A stretch of 48,133 bases of DNA, from the NCBI GenBank assembly GCA_026394495.1, contig JAPKYE010000073.1, positions 1-48,133 on the forward strand. Reading direction: 5' to 3'. This DNA comes from Methanobacteriota archaeon (GTDB lineage: Archaea; Thermoplasmatota; E2; DHVEG-1). How positions within the stretch are numbered: the first letter of the stretch is position 1; the number at the start of each line of letters is the position of its first letter. The translations under genes and the position numbers were made by a program. The notes under the pieces were generated by a model, which was not told the DNA's origin, did not search any database, and was given only the letters and a program-made list of their open reading frames with translations. This document shows positions 26,906 to 34,434 of the stretch, piece after piece.

Positions 26906-27070
26906 ATGTCAATGTTATGTTATTGTTCTGCGTGTAAACGATACACGATGAATGAAGTCTGTCCTGTGTGCAAAGTAAATACTGGGTCGCCGAAACCAGC
27001 GCGTTATTCGCCGCAGGATCATTATGGTAAATATAGAAGAAAACTTAAACAACTGCAAAAGAATGTGTAA
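26906..27070 (+). CDS. nop10: H/ACA RNP protein Nop10
   Basis: A 54-residue protein directly after the aIF2-alpha TAA stop, with no gap. Reading: MSMLCYCSACKRYTMNEVCP, then VCKVNTGSPKPARYSPQDHY and a basic C-terminal helix GKYRRKLKQLQKN. The zinc cysteines and the PARYSPQD motif are diagnostic of Nop10. It works with Cbf5, Gar1 and L7Ae in guide-RNA-directed pseudouridylation of rRNA. ATG 26912 is an alternative start two codons later. Confidence 0.95.
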   Translation: MSMLCYCSACKRYTMNEVCPVCKVNTGSPKPARYSPQDHYGKYRRKLKQLQKNV

Positions 27071-27073
27071 ACC

Positions 27074-27841
27074 ATGGATAACGTTTTTATTAAATATGTG
27101 GGGAAGAAACCTAAGCTGAAAAACCCGATCTTTATAGAAGGTCTTCCGGGTATTGGTAATGTTGGAAAGGTGGCTGTTGAGCATCTTATTGAGGTGGTTG
27201 GCGCAAAGAAATTCGCTGAGGTGTATTGTAAGGATTTTCCCCCACAAGTGTTTATTAACCCTGATGGAACTGTGAAATTGGTGAATAACGAGTTTTATTA
27301 TTGGACTGCTAAGAAAAAGAATCAGCGGGATATTGTTTTTCTGACTGGTGATTATCAGGCGTTGTCTGCTCAGGGGCAATATGAGCTTGCAGAAAAGATC
27401 CTTGATGTTGTAGAGGAGTTTGGTGTGAAACAGATGTATACCTTGGGTGGGTATGGTCTTGGTCATGAGATCAAAGACCCTAAAGTCCTTTTTGCTACAA
27501 CTGATGCTGATCTTGTGAAAAAAGTCAGGAAATTTGGTGCGGTGTTTCGGAAAAATGAGCCTGGTGGTGGCATCATTGGTGCGAGTGGACTGCTTCTTGG
27601 TCTGGGTAAATTACGTGGGTTTGAGGGAGTATGTTTCATGGGTGAGACGCCTGGGTATTTGGTTGATCCGAAGAGTGCAAAAGCGGTGCTTAAGGTGTTG
27701 ACGAAAATAACGAACCTTGGTGATGTTGATCTTTCTCAGTTGGAGAAAAAAGCAAAAGAGATCGAGTTCATTGCTCAGCAGCTGCAGGAAATTGAGGGTC
27801 TTTCTAGGGAAAAAACTGATGATCTACGCTATATCGGGTAA
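27074..27841 (+). CDS. PAC2 family protein (proteasome-assembly-chaperone-like)
   Basis: A 255-residue protein of the archaeal PAC2 family. Typical features are FIEGLPGIGNVGKVAVEHLI (~22-41), VFLTGDYQALSAQGQYELAE (~98-117), YTLGGYGLGHE (~136) and GGGIIGASGLLLGLGK (~173), plus a C-terminal coiled-coil-like helix. The eukaryotic relative PAC2/PSMG2 assists 20S proteasome assembly. Archaeal members are ATP-grasp-free homologues of unproven role. It sits 3 nt after nop10, the usual archaeal gene order. Confidence 0.9.
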   Translation: MDNVFIKYVGKKPKLKNPIFIEGLPGIGNVGKVAVEHLIEVVGAKKFAEVYCKDFPPQVFINPDGTVKLVNNEFYYWTAKKKNQRDIVFLTGDYQALSAQGQYELAEKILDVVEEFGVKQMYTLGGYGLGHEIKDPKVLFATTDADLVKKVRKFGAVFRKNEPGGGIIGASGLLLGLGKLRGFEGVCFMGETPGYLVDPKSAKAVLKVLTKITNLGDVDLSQLEKKAKEIEFIAQQLQEIEGLSREKTDDLRYIG

Positions 27842-27918
27842 ATCAGTCTTCTTTTTTTCTTTGTTCATCTTTTTTTTTGATGCAAATGCTTTAAAGGAAG
27901 GATTTCTTTTCGATTTTG

Positions 27919-29646
27919 ATGAATTATCCGTTTGATGATTGTAAAAAAGAGATAATATCTGCGCTTCAGAAAGCGTTATCTGCGCTGCAGTATAATTGCA
28001 GTATTAAACTTGATACGCCTTTGGAAAACCTTGGTGATTTTGCGTTTCCTTGTTTTCCTTTGGCTCCGATCGCAAAAAAATCTCCGCAGGTTATTGCTTT
28101 GGAGATTTCCTCAAAAATAGAGAAGCATAAATGGATTGATCGTGTTGAAGCAAAGGGCGGATATGTTAACTTCTTTGTAAACACTAGTCATCTTGTTTCT
28201 TCAACCCTTGATTCTGTTCTTTCGAAAAAAGAAACCTATGGGCATCTTTCGAAAAAGAATAAGAAAGTTATCATTGAGCATACTTCTGCGAACCCAAATG
28301 GGCCGCTTCATGTTGGACGTGCTCGTAACCCGATCATAGGAGATACCATTGTTCGAATTTTTCGGGCAGCGGGTTATGATGTGCAATCTCAGTTTTATCT
28401 TGATGATATGGGTAAACAAGTTGCGATTCTTGCATGGGGGATTCATCATATCGATGGTAAAGATGTTGTACGATCTGACTATGAAAAACCAGATCATGAA
28501 AACGTTGGTTTTTATCAGGCAGCAAACAAGTTGATGGATGAAGAAGAAACTGTTGCGCAGCAGATAAACGATTTGATAAAAAAAATAGAAGAATGTGATA
28601 AAGACACTCTTGATATGATCCATGCGGCTTATGCACCAGTACTTGAAGGAATCAATGAGAGTCTGCGTCGGATCAATATTACCATTGATCAGTATGTCCC
28701 TGAATCTTTGTTTGTGAAAGATCATAGCGTTGAATCGGTGATTCAAAAGTTGAAAAAAACAAAATATTGTTCTGAGGAGAATGGCGCATGGTATTTGGAT
28801 GTCGAATCGTTTGGCGTCTCAGGACGTAGTACTAAGTTTTTCTTTACGCGCTCTGATGGTACTAGCCTGTATGCGACACGAGATATTGCGTATCATATCT
28901 GGAAAGCAACACAAGCGGATATGCTTATTAATGTTCTTGGGGAGGATCATAAACTTGAGTCAAAACAAGTTGAGGTTGCGTTGCGATTGCTTGGTGTACA
29001 GATGCTGCCACAGCCTATTTTTTATGCGTTTGTTTCTCTTCCGGATGGGAAAATGTCTACAAGATGCGGTCGAGTTGTCTATCTTGATGAGCTTATTGAT
29101 GAATGCATTGAACGGGCGTATATGGAAGTAAAAAAACGTCGTGGAACTGAACTATCGGAGCCTGCGATGAGAAAGATTGCCAAGATCGTGGGAATCGGTG
29201 CGTTACGCTACAACATCATTAAGGTTCAACCTGAGAAAGATATCATGTTCAAATGGGAGGAAGCATTGAATTTCGAGGGAAACGCTGTTCCGTTTATTCA
29301 GTATGCTCATGCGCGGGCATGCAGTATTCTTGCGAAAGCTAAAGATGTATGCGAAAAGACAAACCCTGTGTTGTTAGCTCATGATTCAGAGCTTCGACTA
29401 GTGAAACAACTCGCACGATTCCCATTGGTTATCGATGAGGCATGTACCAGTTATAGGCCGCATCTTATCGCAAGCTATTTGTTTGATACTGCGTCGTTGT
29501 TCAATCAGTTCTATCGTGATTGTCCTGTGTTGTCTGAAGAAAACATGATGTTACGTGCATCTAGATTGGCGGTTGTTGATGCGGCATGTATTGTTCTTCA
29601 CAACGGGTTAGATTTACTTGGTATCACTGCACCAAAGGAAATGTAA
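27919..29646 (+). CDS. argS: Arginyl-tRNA synthetase
   Basis: A 575-residue class I synthetase. An N-terminal Add1 domain (~1-100) precedes the HIGH-type motif in HTSANPNGPLHVGRARN (~121). The KMSKS counterpart is GKMSTRCGRVV (~376-386), and the C-terminal DALR anticodon-binding domain (~460-575) ends in GLDLLGITAPKEM. ATG 27919 is preferred; TTG 27916 would add one residue. A T/A box, CTTTAAAGG (~27889), precedes it. It charges tRNA-Arg. The next gene starts 2 nt after its stop. Confidence 0.96.
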   Translation: MNYPFDDCKKEIISALQKALSALQYNCSIKLDTPLENLGDFAFPCFPLAPIAKKSPQVIALEISSKIEKHKWIDRVEAKGGYVNFFVNTSHLVSSTLDSVLSKKETYGHLSKKNKKVIIEHTSANPNGPLHVGRARNPIIGDTIVRIFRAAGYDVQSQFYLDDMGKQVAILAWGIHHIDGKDVVRSDYEKPDHENVGFYQAANKLMDEEETVAQQINDLIKKIEECDKDTLDMIHAAYAPVLEGINESLRRINITIDQYVPESLFVKDHSVESVIQKLKKTKYCSEENGAWYLDVESFGVSGRSTKFFFTRSDGTSLYATRDIAYHIWKATQADMLINVLGEDHKLESKQVEVALRLLGVQMLPQPIFYAFVSLPDGKMSTRCGRVVYLDELIDECIERAYMEVKKRRGTELSEPAMRKIAKIVGIGALRYNIIKVQPEKDIMFKWEEALNFEGNAVPFIQYAHARACSILAKAKDVCEKTNPVLLAHDSELRLVKQLARFPLVIDEACTSYRPHLIASYLFDTASLFNQFYRDCPVLSEENMMLRASRLAVVDAACIVLHNGLDLLGITAPKEM

Positions 29647-29648
29647 AA

Positions 29649-30443
29649 ATGAATTATCGTTTTATCACTTGTTCAACGTTTGTGAATACTATTACAAGAA
29701 ACGATGCATTGTTTCATGGAAAATATACAGTTGATCCGTATCAGCAATGTGCGTTTGGGTGTTCGTATTGTGATTCATCTACGCAGGACACGGTGACGAT
29801 TACATCAAATGCAGTGGAACAATTTCGACAGGAGATACCGCATCTTAAAAAAGGAACGATTATCATTGGGTCGGTTCATGATCCGTATCAACCTGCAGAA
29901 GAAACATATACAATAACTAGGGGTCTTCTTGCGGTCATTAAAGAGTATGATTTTCCTTGTCATATCCTCACAAAATCCCCACTGATACTACGTGATTTTG
30001 ATCTTCTTTCAACGATGAATGATTGCCATGTGACAATCAGCCTTGTTTCTCTTTCTAATACAACTGCTCATATTTTTGAAAACAATGTTCCATCGCCTAT
30101 TGATCGTTTGCATACGGTTCAGATGCTTTCTGAAAAAGGGATACATGTAGGTGTTGCCCTGATCCCGGTTCTTCCGTATGTCGTGGATGATGAATTGGAA
30201 AATATTGTTCGATCTGCAGCAGCGTGTAAGGCACAGTATGTGATTCATAAGTTTTTGGACTTGAACGGGGATCAAAAACAACGATTTCTTGATATTCTAA
30301 GCAGTAATTATCCGCAATTATTACAACCATATACGATGTTGTATCATGAAGATATCGTGCCAAAAAAAACATATCAGTCAGAAATAAACCAGCGAATATC
30401 AAAGTATTGTAAAAAGTATCATTTGGCAAATACTATGGCGTAA
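29649..30443 (+). CDS. SPL-family radical SAM protein
   Basis: A 264-residue radical SAM enzyme with the cluster motif CAFGCSYC (Cys34, Cys38, Cys41), preceded by KYTVDPYQQ as in spore-photolyase-like proteins (COG1533). It also has GSVHDPYQPAEE, HILTKSPLILRD and VTISLVSLSN. Bacterial spore photoproduct lyase repairs thymine dimers, but the substrate of archaeal members is unknown. The frame is open into argS, but ATG 29649 (MNYRFITCSTFVN), three bases after the argS stop, is the natural start. It is convergent with the next gene, with only 7 nt between them. Confidence 0.85.
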   Translation: MNYRFITCSTFVNTITRNDALFHGKYTVDPYQQCAFGCSYCDSSTQDTVTITSNAVEQFRQEIPHLKKGTIIIGSVHDPYQPAEETYTITRGLLAVIKEYDFPCHILTKSPLILRDFDLLSTMNDCHVTISLVSLSNTTAHIFENNVPSPIDRLHTVQMLSEKGIHVGVALIPVLPYVVDDELENIVRSAAACKAQYVIHKFLDLNGDQKQRFLDILSSNYPQLLQPYTMLYHEDIVPKKTYQSEINQRISKYCKKYHLANTMA

Positions 30444-30450
30444 AATAGTG

Positions 30451-30948
30451 TTACCATTTAACGCCTTTTTTCTTTTGTTTTAAAACTTTGTCAACAATGG
30501 TTTCTTCATCTGCTTCAACCATGACTCCTTCTCTGCCTTCTTTTCGTTTAATGATTTCGTCGAGAGCCTTTGCATCTGATGAGACGATGATCCCCCCAGC
30601 ATCAGCTTGTAATGGAGGGCTCTGTGATAGCGGCCCTGTTAGTTGTTCAGATTCCTGATGCATAGAATCGTTTTTTTTTTCTTTTGATATCGTATCGATT
30701 GTTTCTTCGACAATTGATAATTCATCGTTATTGTTTACTATACATGATTTTCTCTTTTTTGTTGAGATAAGGTTAAACGTTTCGTTGAGGAATTCAATTT
30801 CTTCTGTGGTGGGACACCAACTTATTTGATCGTTATCTTGAAAAAAATTTGGTGCGTTCACATCAAATTGAGTACGCAGGGCAAGATTTCCGCTCAGATC
30901 ATCTTTTTCTATTTGAATTTTCACGTAGATGTTGTTTTGTTTTCCCAT
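30451..30948 (-). CDS. Hypothetical protein
   Basis: A 165-residue protein that I do not recognise. The N-terminal ~65 residues look like a small folded domain (IYVKIQIEKDDLSGNLALRT, WCPTTEEIEFLNETFNLIS). A low-complexity, charged, Ser/Gln-rich middle follows, and the C-terminus is strongly charged (DEIIKRKEGREG, ETIVDKVLKQKKKGVKW). There is no signal peptide, membrane helix or clear catalytic motif. A soluble adaptor or DNA-associated role is possible but unsupported. Confidence 0.6.
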   Translation of the reverse strand: MGKQNNIYVKIQIEKDDLSGNLALRTQFDVNAPNFFQDNDQISWCPTTEEIEFLNETFNLISTKKRKSCIVNNNDELSIVEETIDTISKEKKNDSMHQESEQLTGPLSQSPPLQADAGGIIVSSDAKALDEIIKRKEGREGVMVEADEETIVDKVLKQKKKGVKW

Positions 30949-31136
30949 TGGTTACACTCACCAGATACAATGCAGACGGGAATGCTGAGCGAGAACTTAT
31001 ATTTTTCCTGTGAGTGAAAAGTCTCATTTTTTTAGTTGTCATCACAGTGGCGCGTGTCAGATTTTTTTGGAATCGATATGTTCTTAAGGACCTGGAAATT
31101 TCAGTTACTGAGAAATGATGGTGCGTTGAGGAGAAG

Positions 31137-31502
31137 ATGAGTATGAAGAAAATCATGGTTGTTGATAATGAGCCTGATATCGTTGATCTCACGCGAACCG
31201 TGCTTGAACTGGGTGGGTATCAGGTTGTTCCAGCGTATAGTGGTGAGGAGTGTCTGCGGAAACTAGAGAAAGAAAAAGTGGATCTAGTACTTTTGGATAT
31301 TATGATGCCTGGTATGAGCGGCTGGGATGTCTTCAACCGAGTTAAGAAAAAAAATTCTGATATCAAGGTCGCATTCATGAGTGTTCTTGAGATATCAGAC
31401 AAACGAAAACAGGTGCTTCTTGATGAAGGACTTTCGGACTATATCATGAAGCCGTTTGATAAAGATGGACTTCTGAAACGCGTTGATAGTATATTGAAAT
31501 AA
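31137..31502 (+). CDS. Stand-alone response regulator receiver domain (CheY-like)
   Basis: A 121-residue receiver domain with no output domain. The phosphoacceptor is Asp54 in VLLDIMMPGMSG, the acidic pair is in VVDNEPD (Asp10, Glu12), the Ser/Thr position is Ser82 in FMSVLE, and the conserved lysine is Lys105 in YIMKPFD. A GGAG ribosome site just upstream fits ATG 31137 (close) or ATG 31143 (better spacing, MKKIMVV). It would take a phosphate from a histidine kinase, but none is encoded in the window. Confidence 0.88.
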   Translation: MSMKKIMVVDNEPDIVDLTRTVLELGGYQVVPAYSGEECLRKLEKEKVDLVLLDIMMPGMSGWDVFNRVKKKNSDIKVAFMSVLEISDKRKQVLLDEGLSDYIMKPFDKDGLLKRVDSILK

Positions 31503-31601
31503 ATTAACAGATGTGTTTTTTTTCTGATTGTTTGCAATCATTTCAAAAGTTTTGTGACATCATAAACAATGGGGGGTTCAAATAAAAGATAAAAAAACAA
31601 G

Positions 31602-31668
31602 TATCGCGTCACAAAGATGGGAAATCAAAAGTGATGTGGGTGAGAAACCTAAAGTGACACAGATGGGG
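31602..31668 (+). repeat. 23-nt degenerate tandem repeat, locus 1
   Basis: Three consecutive units: 31602-31626, 31627-31649 (exactly 23 nt) and the partial 31650-31668. The pattern is AAAGTGACACAGATGGGAAA with variations. The third unit is cut off after GATGGG, where unrelated sequence (GTGCAGCC) begins, which looks like an insertion boundary. The same 23-nt unit recurs at 44138-44252 and 46221-46523. Confidence 0.7.
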
Positions 31669-32191
31669 TGCAGCCAGTAACATAACAAGACTTGCTGATG
31701 AAAGTTCAGCCGCAGGTATAGACTGTTTGCCTGTGATGCGATATCAGACATTTGTTTCAGGTGACTGGAATGGATGAAAGCTTTGAAGTAAAAGCGCTTG
31801 TGCGAAGTGCAAGCAACGTATCAGGTCGTTAGCATAAAGCGAAAGTTGCAGCGTCGTCATGTCACCCGTCCTGTATAGCACTTGGATAGAAAAAATGTGG
31901 ATGTGTCCGTAGTAGCGATGATGGACAGGGCAGCATAAACCTATCTGCGTAAAGGGGGCACTGGGTGCAAACAGACAGGAATGCGTACGATGCTTGATTA
32001 TGATGAGAATCCGGATACCTTTGCATGTCCTGCAAAGGCTGGAGAAGTCCGTACTGCGCCAGCTTGCTACTTGGCAATTGGCGGATTTCCTGATGAGAAC
32101 TCTACAAGGTTATGTGTCAACAAAAGCAGGTCTCAAACTAGGAAAGAAGTTAAAAGAAAAAAGATGGCATGATAATTCTTGATTAACTCGT
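31669..32191 (+). other. Non-coding 5' region of the IS110 element, candidate bridge RNA
   Basis: About 520 bp with no convincing gene, between a broken repeat array and the IS110 transposase. It holds hairpin-forming segments: GCTTGTGCGAAGTGCAAGC at 31796-31814 (8 bp including two G-T pairs, GAA loop) and CCTTTGCA/TGCAAAGG at 32018-32025 and 32031-32038 (8 bp, 5-nt loop). IS110-group elements are known to encode a structured bridge RNA in the non-coding end before the transposase, and the length and position here fit. The two overlapping short frames (31981-32172, 31994-32182) look like chance. The exact element ends are not visible. Confidence 0.4.
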
Positions 32192-32217
32192 GTTGCATAC
32201 CATACAGGTGATGCAAC
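32192..32217 (+). promoter_or_regulatory. Hairpin covering the transposase ribosome binding site
   Basis: GTTGCAT (32192-32198) and ATGCAAC (32211-32217) form a perfect 7-bp stem directly before the transposase ATG. The Shine-Dalgarno core AGGTGAT (32206-32212) lies in the loop and the start of the 3' arm, so the fold would limit transposase translation. Confidence 0.5.
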
Positions 32218-33237
32218 ATGAAAGACACAAAATATTTTATTGGACTGGATGTCCATAAGGAAAAAACCTCGTACTGTGTACGAGATAAGCTAGGAAATAT
32301 TCTCATCGAGTCTGAAGTAGCTACGCTCTATTCTGAACTTGAATCACGACTTAAACCATATCTTGGTGCCTCAATGACTGGACTTGAATCCTGTACCAGT
32401 TACTATACCATATACCAGAATTTTCTCAAGAATGGTTATCACATCAAAGTCGCAAACACCATTCAGCTTCGTCAGCTGATAGCAAAAAACGACAAGTTAG
32501 ATGCCCGACGTCTTTCAGAGATGCTCCGACTTGGGACATTCCCCTGTTCATATATTCCTGAAGAGAAAATCCAACATCTCCGCAGCCTTTTGCAAGTACG
32601 ACATAGCCTTATGGAGGAAAAAACACGGTGTAACAATCGAATACAGGCATTTCTTGACAGAAATGGCATTGTCATGCCAGATCAAGAGGCTTTTGGTAAA
32701 AAATGGAGACAACAGCTGTTGCAATATATTGGATCCGGGGAGGTAAGCCTGGAATTACGATATGAATACGATCACTTTGTTTATCTGGAAGAAAAAGCAG
32801 AACATCTCGGTCAAGAAATAAGCGGCTACACGATGAAACATTGGATAAAAGAATACAGACTTATTCAGAGCATCACTGGCTTCGGACCAATACTTTCATG
32901 TTATGTTATTGCACATATCCTTCCCATTAATAGATTTCCATCCAACCGAAAACTACGACGATATGCAGGAGTTGTTCCTGCATTTCATGAATCCGGTGGT
33001 AAAAAATCAAACGGCCACATACCGAAGACCAGCAGCAGAAAAATGCTACGATGGGCTCTTATACAAGCAGCGAATGCTGCTGGAAGAACCAATACCAAAC
33101 TAGGGAGATATTATCGGAAGAAAAAGAAACAAAAGAACAATGCTGGTATTGCACATGTTGCAGTGGCTTCCAGCATGATCGATATCATTTACAAGGTGTT
33201 GACGACAAACAAACCATACAACCCAAGGATTTGTTGA
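32218..33237 (+). CDS. IS110 family transposase
   Basis: A 339-residue IS110-family recombinase. The N-terminal DEDD (RuvC-like) domain has Asp11 in FIGLDVHKE, Glu57 in TGLESCT, and Asp92/Asp95 in KNDKLDARRL. A central coiled-coil-like region follows (~125-200). The C-terminal Tnp_20 domain has ITGFGPILSCYVIAHILPIN and RRYAGVVPAFHESGGKKS, ending in MLRWALIQAANAAG. It looks intact and full length. These enzymes recombine DNA guided by an RNA encoded in the element's non-coding end. Initiation is from ATG 32218 behind GGTGAT. Confidence 0.95.
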   Translation: MKDTKYFIGLDVHKEKTSYCVRDKLGNILIESEVATLYSELESRLKPYLGASMTGLESCTSYYTIYQNFLKNGYHIKVANTIQLRQLIAKNDKLDARRLSEMLRLGTFPCSYIPEEKIQHLRSLLQVRHSLMEEKTRCNNRIQAFLDRNGIVMPDQEAFGKKWRQQLLQYIGSGEVSLELRYEYDHFVYLEEKAEHLGQEISGYTMKHWIKEYRLIQSITGFGPILSCYVIAHILPINRFPSNRKLRRYAGVVPAFHESGGKKSNGHIPKTSSRKMLRWALIQAANAAGRTNTKLGRYYRKKKKQKNNAGIAHVAVASSMIDIIYKVLTTNKPYNPRIC

Positions 33238-33269
33238 GGCTTATCATATGTATAAGATGGTGAATGTCG

Positions 33270-33326
33270 GCTGCCCTTACTTTTCGTGGGCAATCACTGT
33301 ACCCTTTGAAAAAAAGAGTGGGCAGC
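33270..33326 (+). repeat. Inverted repeat downstream of the IS110 transposase
   Basis: GCTGCCC (33270-33276) and GGGCAGC (33320-33326) are perfect complements. The adjoining TTACTTTTC and GAAAAAAAGAGT extend the stem imperfectly, leaving a loop with GTGGGCAATCAC. It could be an RNA structure, terminator or element end. The rest of 33238-33626 shows no gene. Confidence 0.45.
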
Positions 33327-33626
33327 TAATGACTCACCATAATGGGCAAATTCTTCCCAGACGAAGAACCTGTACCCGCATAGAAGAGTGTCGTCATACC
33401 GATACTCACCATCTTAGAACAAAATGTATAAATCAGAGGTGATAGATAAAGATAATGTAGAAAAAGGATCGCAACACGATTAATTGTGTCGTGGAGAAAA
33501 GAAAGAGAAAGAATCTCTTCCATGACAGAATTATCATAGAAGAAAGAGTCTTTTATCTTGACTCTTCAGCGAATCTTTGGGTTTTTTACCTGTTAGATTA
33601 GGGACCGAAGGTGCAGGGCGGTTGCT

Positions 33627-34151
33627 CTAAAGCAAATGTAAATAGGGGCCACCGGGACCACCGGGATAATGTAAATAGGGGCCATAACCCACTACAGTTA
33701 CATATACGGTTGCTGTAACAAAATGACTAGGAATCGAAAGTCCATCAGTGATTGTGTAAGTAAACATTATTACACCATAACCGATCCACGAGCCCCCTAT
33801 CCACGAGAGCGGAGGAGTAAATAAAACATGGTCACCCTCTATAGATACAACTCCAAGAGATATACCTAGACTCGGTTGTGTTACCGAAACAATTGTTAAC
33901 GGATCTCCTTCAGGATCGTAATCGTTACTCAGAACGTAGATTGGGTTATTGGTTGAATTTGCTACTATATATATATTATCGTTCTCAGCCACCGGTGGTT
34001 GGTTTGAAAGGAGAACTGACCGTGCATCATCTAAAACGGTGCCCATTTCCGTAGTGCTTGGTATCAACGTCTTGCCCATACTTGTGGTGCTTGTTGTCAA
34101 CAGCCCTGCAATAACTAATGTTATTGCGCAGATTAATATTTTTTGTTTCAT
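33627..34151 (-). CDS. Secreted protein with one bacterial Ig/cadherin-like domain
   Basis: A 174-residue protein. Residues 1-24 are a signal peptide (KILICAITLVIAGLLTTSTT). Residues ~50-155 form a Big_9/cadherin-like domain with NQPPVAENDNIYIVANS, VLSNDYDPEGDPLTIVSVTQ, and a C-terminal YTITDG. Such domains bind calcium and act in cell-surface adhesion. The C-terminal tail has two copies of GPYLHYPGGPGG-type sequence. The ribosome site AGGGAGG (34162-34168) and a TATA box (TTTATATAAC, about 34184-34194) are clear. It carries the 36-nt upstream element shared with the C25 protein gene. Confidence 0.75.
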   Translation of the reverse strand: MKQKILICAITLVIAGLLTTSTTSMGKTLIPSTTEMGTVLDDARSVLLSNQPPVAENDNIYIVANSTNNPIYVLSNDYDPEGDPLTIVSVTQPSLGISLGVVSIEGDHVLFTPPLSWIGGSWIGYGVIMFTYTITDGLSIPSHFVTATVYVTVVGYGPYLHYPGGPGGPYLHLL

Positions 34152-34210
34152 TTTTGTTTTTCCTCCCTATTTCTAGGTATAGTGTTATATAAATGGCTTA
34201 ATTTAAATAG

Positions 34211-34246
34211 TTTATAGAAATCGTTTTGAGTTCTTGGGAAATTTTT
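34211..34246 (-). promoter_or_regulatory. 36-nt conserved upstream element, copy A
   Basis: These 36 bases on the plus strand, beginning TTTATAGAAATCGTTTTGAG and followed by TTCTTGGGAAATTTTT, are identical to 38880-38915. On the minus strand the element lies just upstream of the TATA box of the secreted Ig-like gene, 60-95 nt before its start codon. This is the position of an archaeal activator or BRE-adjacent site. Confidence 0.6.
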
Positions 34247-34399
34247 GATAAAAAGATTTTCTAAAATCTCTCTAAAACGCTTCAATAACCTCTCCAAAAA
34301 AAAGATACATAGAGAGACCACTTTCCCGCTCTCTCTGTTGTATCACAACAACACTGCTATCCCAATTTTATTGTTTTTTTCTTTTTTACATCTTTTTTT

Positions 34400-34420
34400 G
34401 TTTGAGGTACCGCTCCAAAC
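34400..34420 (-). terminator. Hairpin after the C25 protein gene, similar to a hairpin in its leader
   Basis: On the minus strand GTTTGGAG and CTCAAAC pair (one bulged G) around CGGTAC, followed by seven A. On the plus strand this reads T-run then GTTTGAGG and GCTCCAAAC. A near-identical T-run/GTTTGAGG motif occurs at 38806-38833, so the 4.3-kb gene is flanked by two copies. The remaining 34152-34434 gap has only AT-rich and T-rich sequence. Confidence 0.4.
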
Positions 34421-34434
34421 AACTCAGCGTTATT

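Larger units (their letters stand above)
31669..33340 (+). mobile_element. IS110-family insertion element (ends approximate)
   Basis: The element comprises the 339-residue transposase plus the long 5' non-coding region. The left edge is placed where the 23-nt repeat array is cut at 31668/31669. The right edge is uncertain. A degenerate repeat-like stretch (CACCATAATGGGCAAATTC, 33334-33352) may be the resumed host sequence. No terminal inverted repeats or target duplications are visible, as is usual for IS110. Confidence 0.5.

Noticed and set aside
31981-32182. Two overlapping short frames of 62-63 codons before the IS110 transposase
   Set aside because: No ribosome site or family resemblance, and they run through a hairpin-rich region; treated as chance frames.
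31669-32190. Group II intron 5' domain (begins GTGCAGCC, many GNRA-like loops)
   Set aside because: The start is not the GUGYG consensus, and no reverse transcriptase or domain V hairpin is found before the transposase. Kept only as an alternative to be tested with Rfam.
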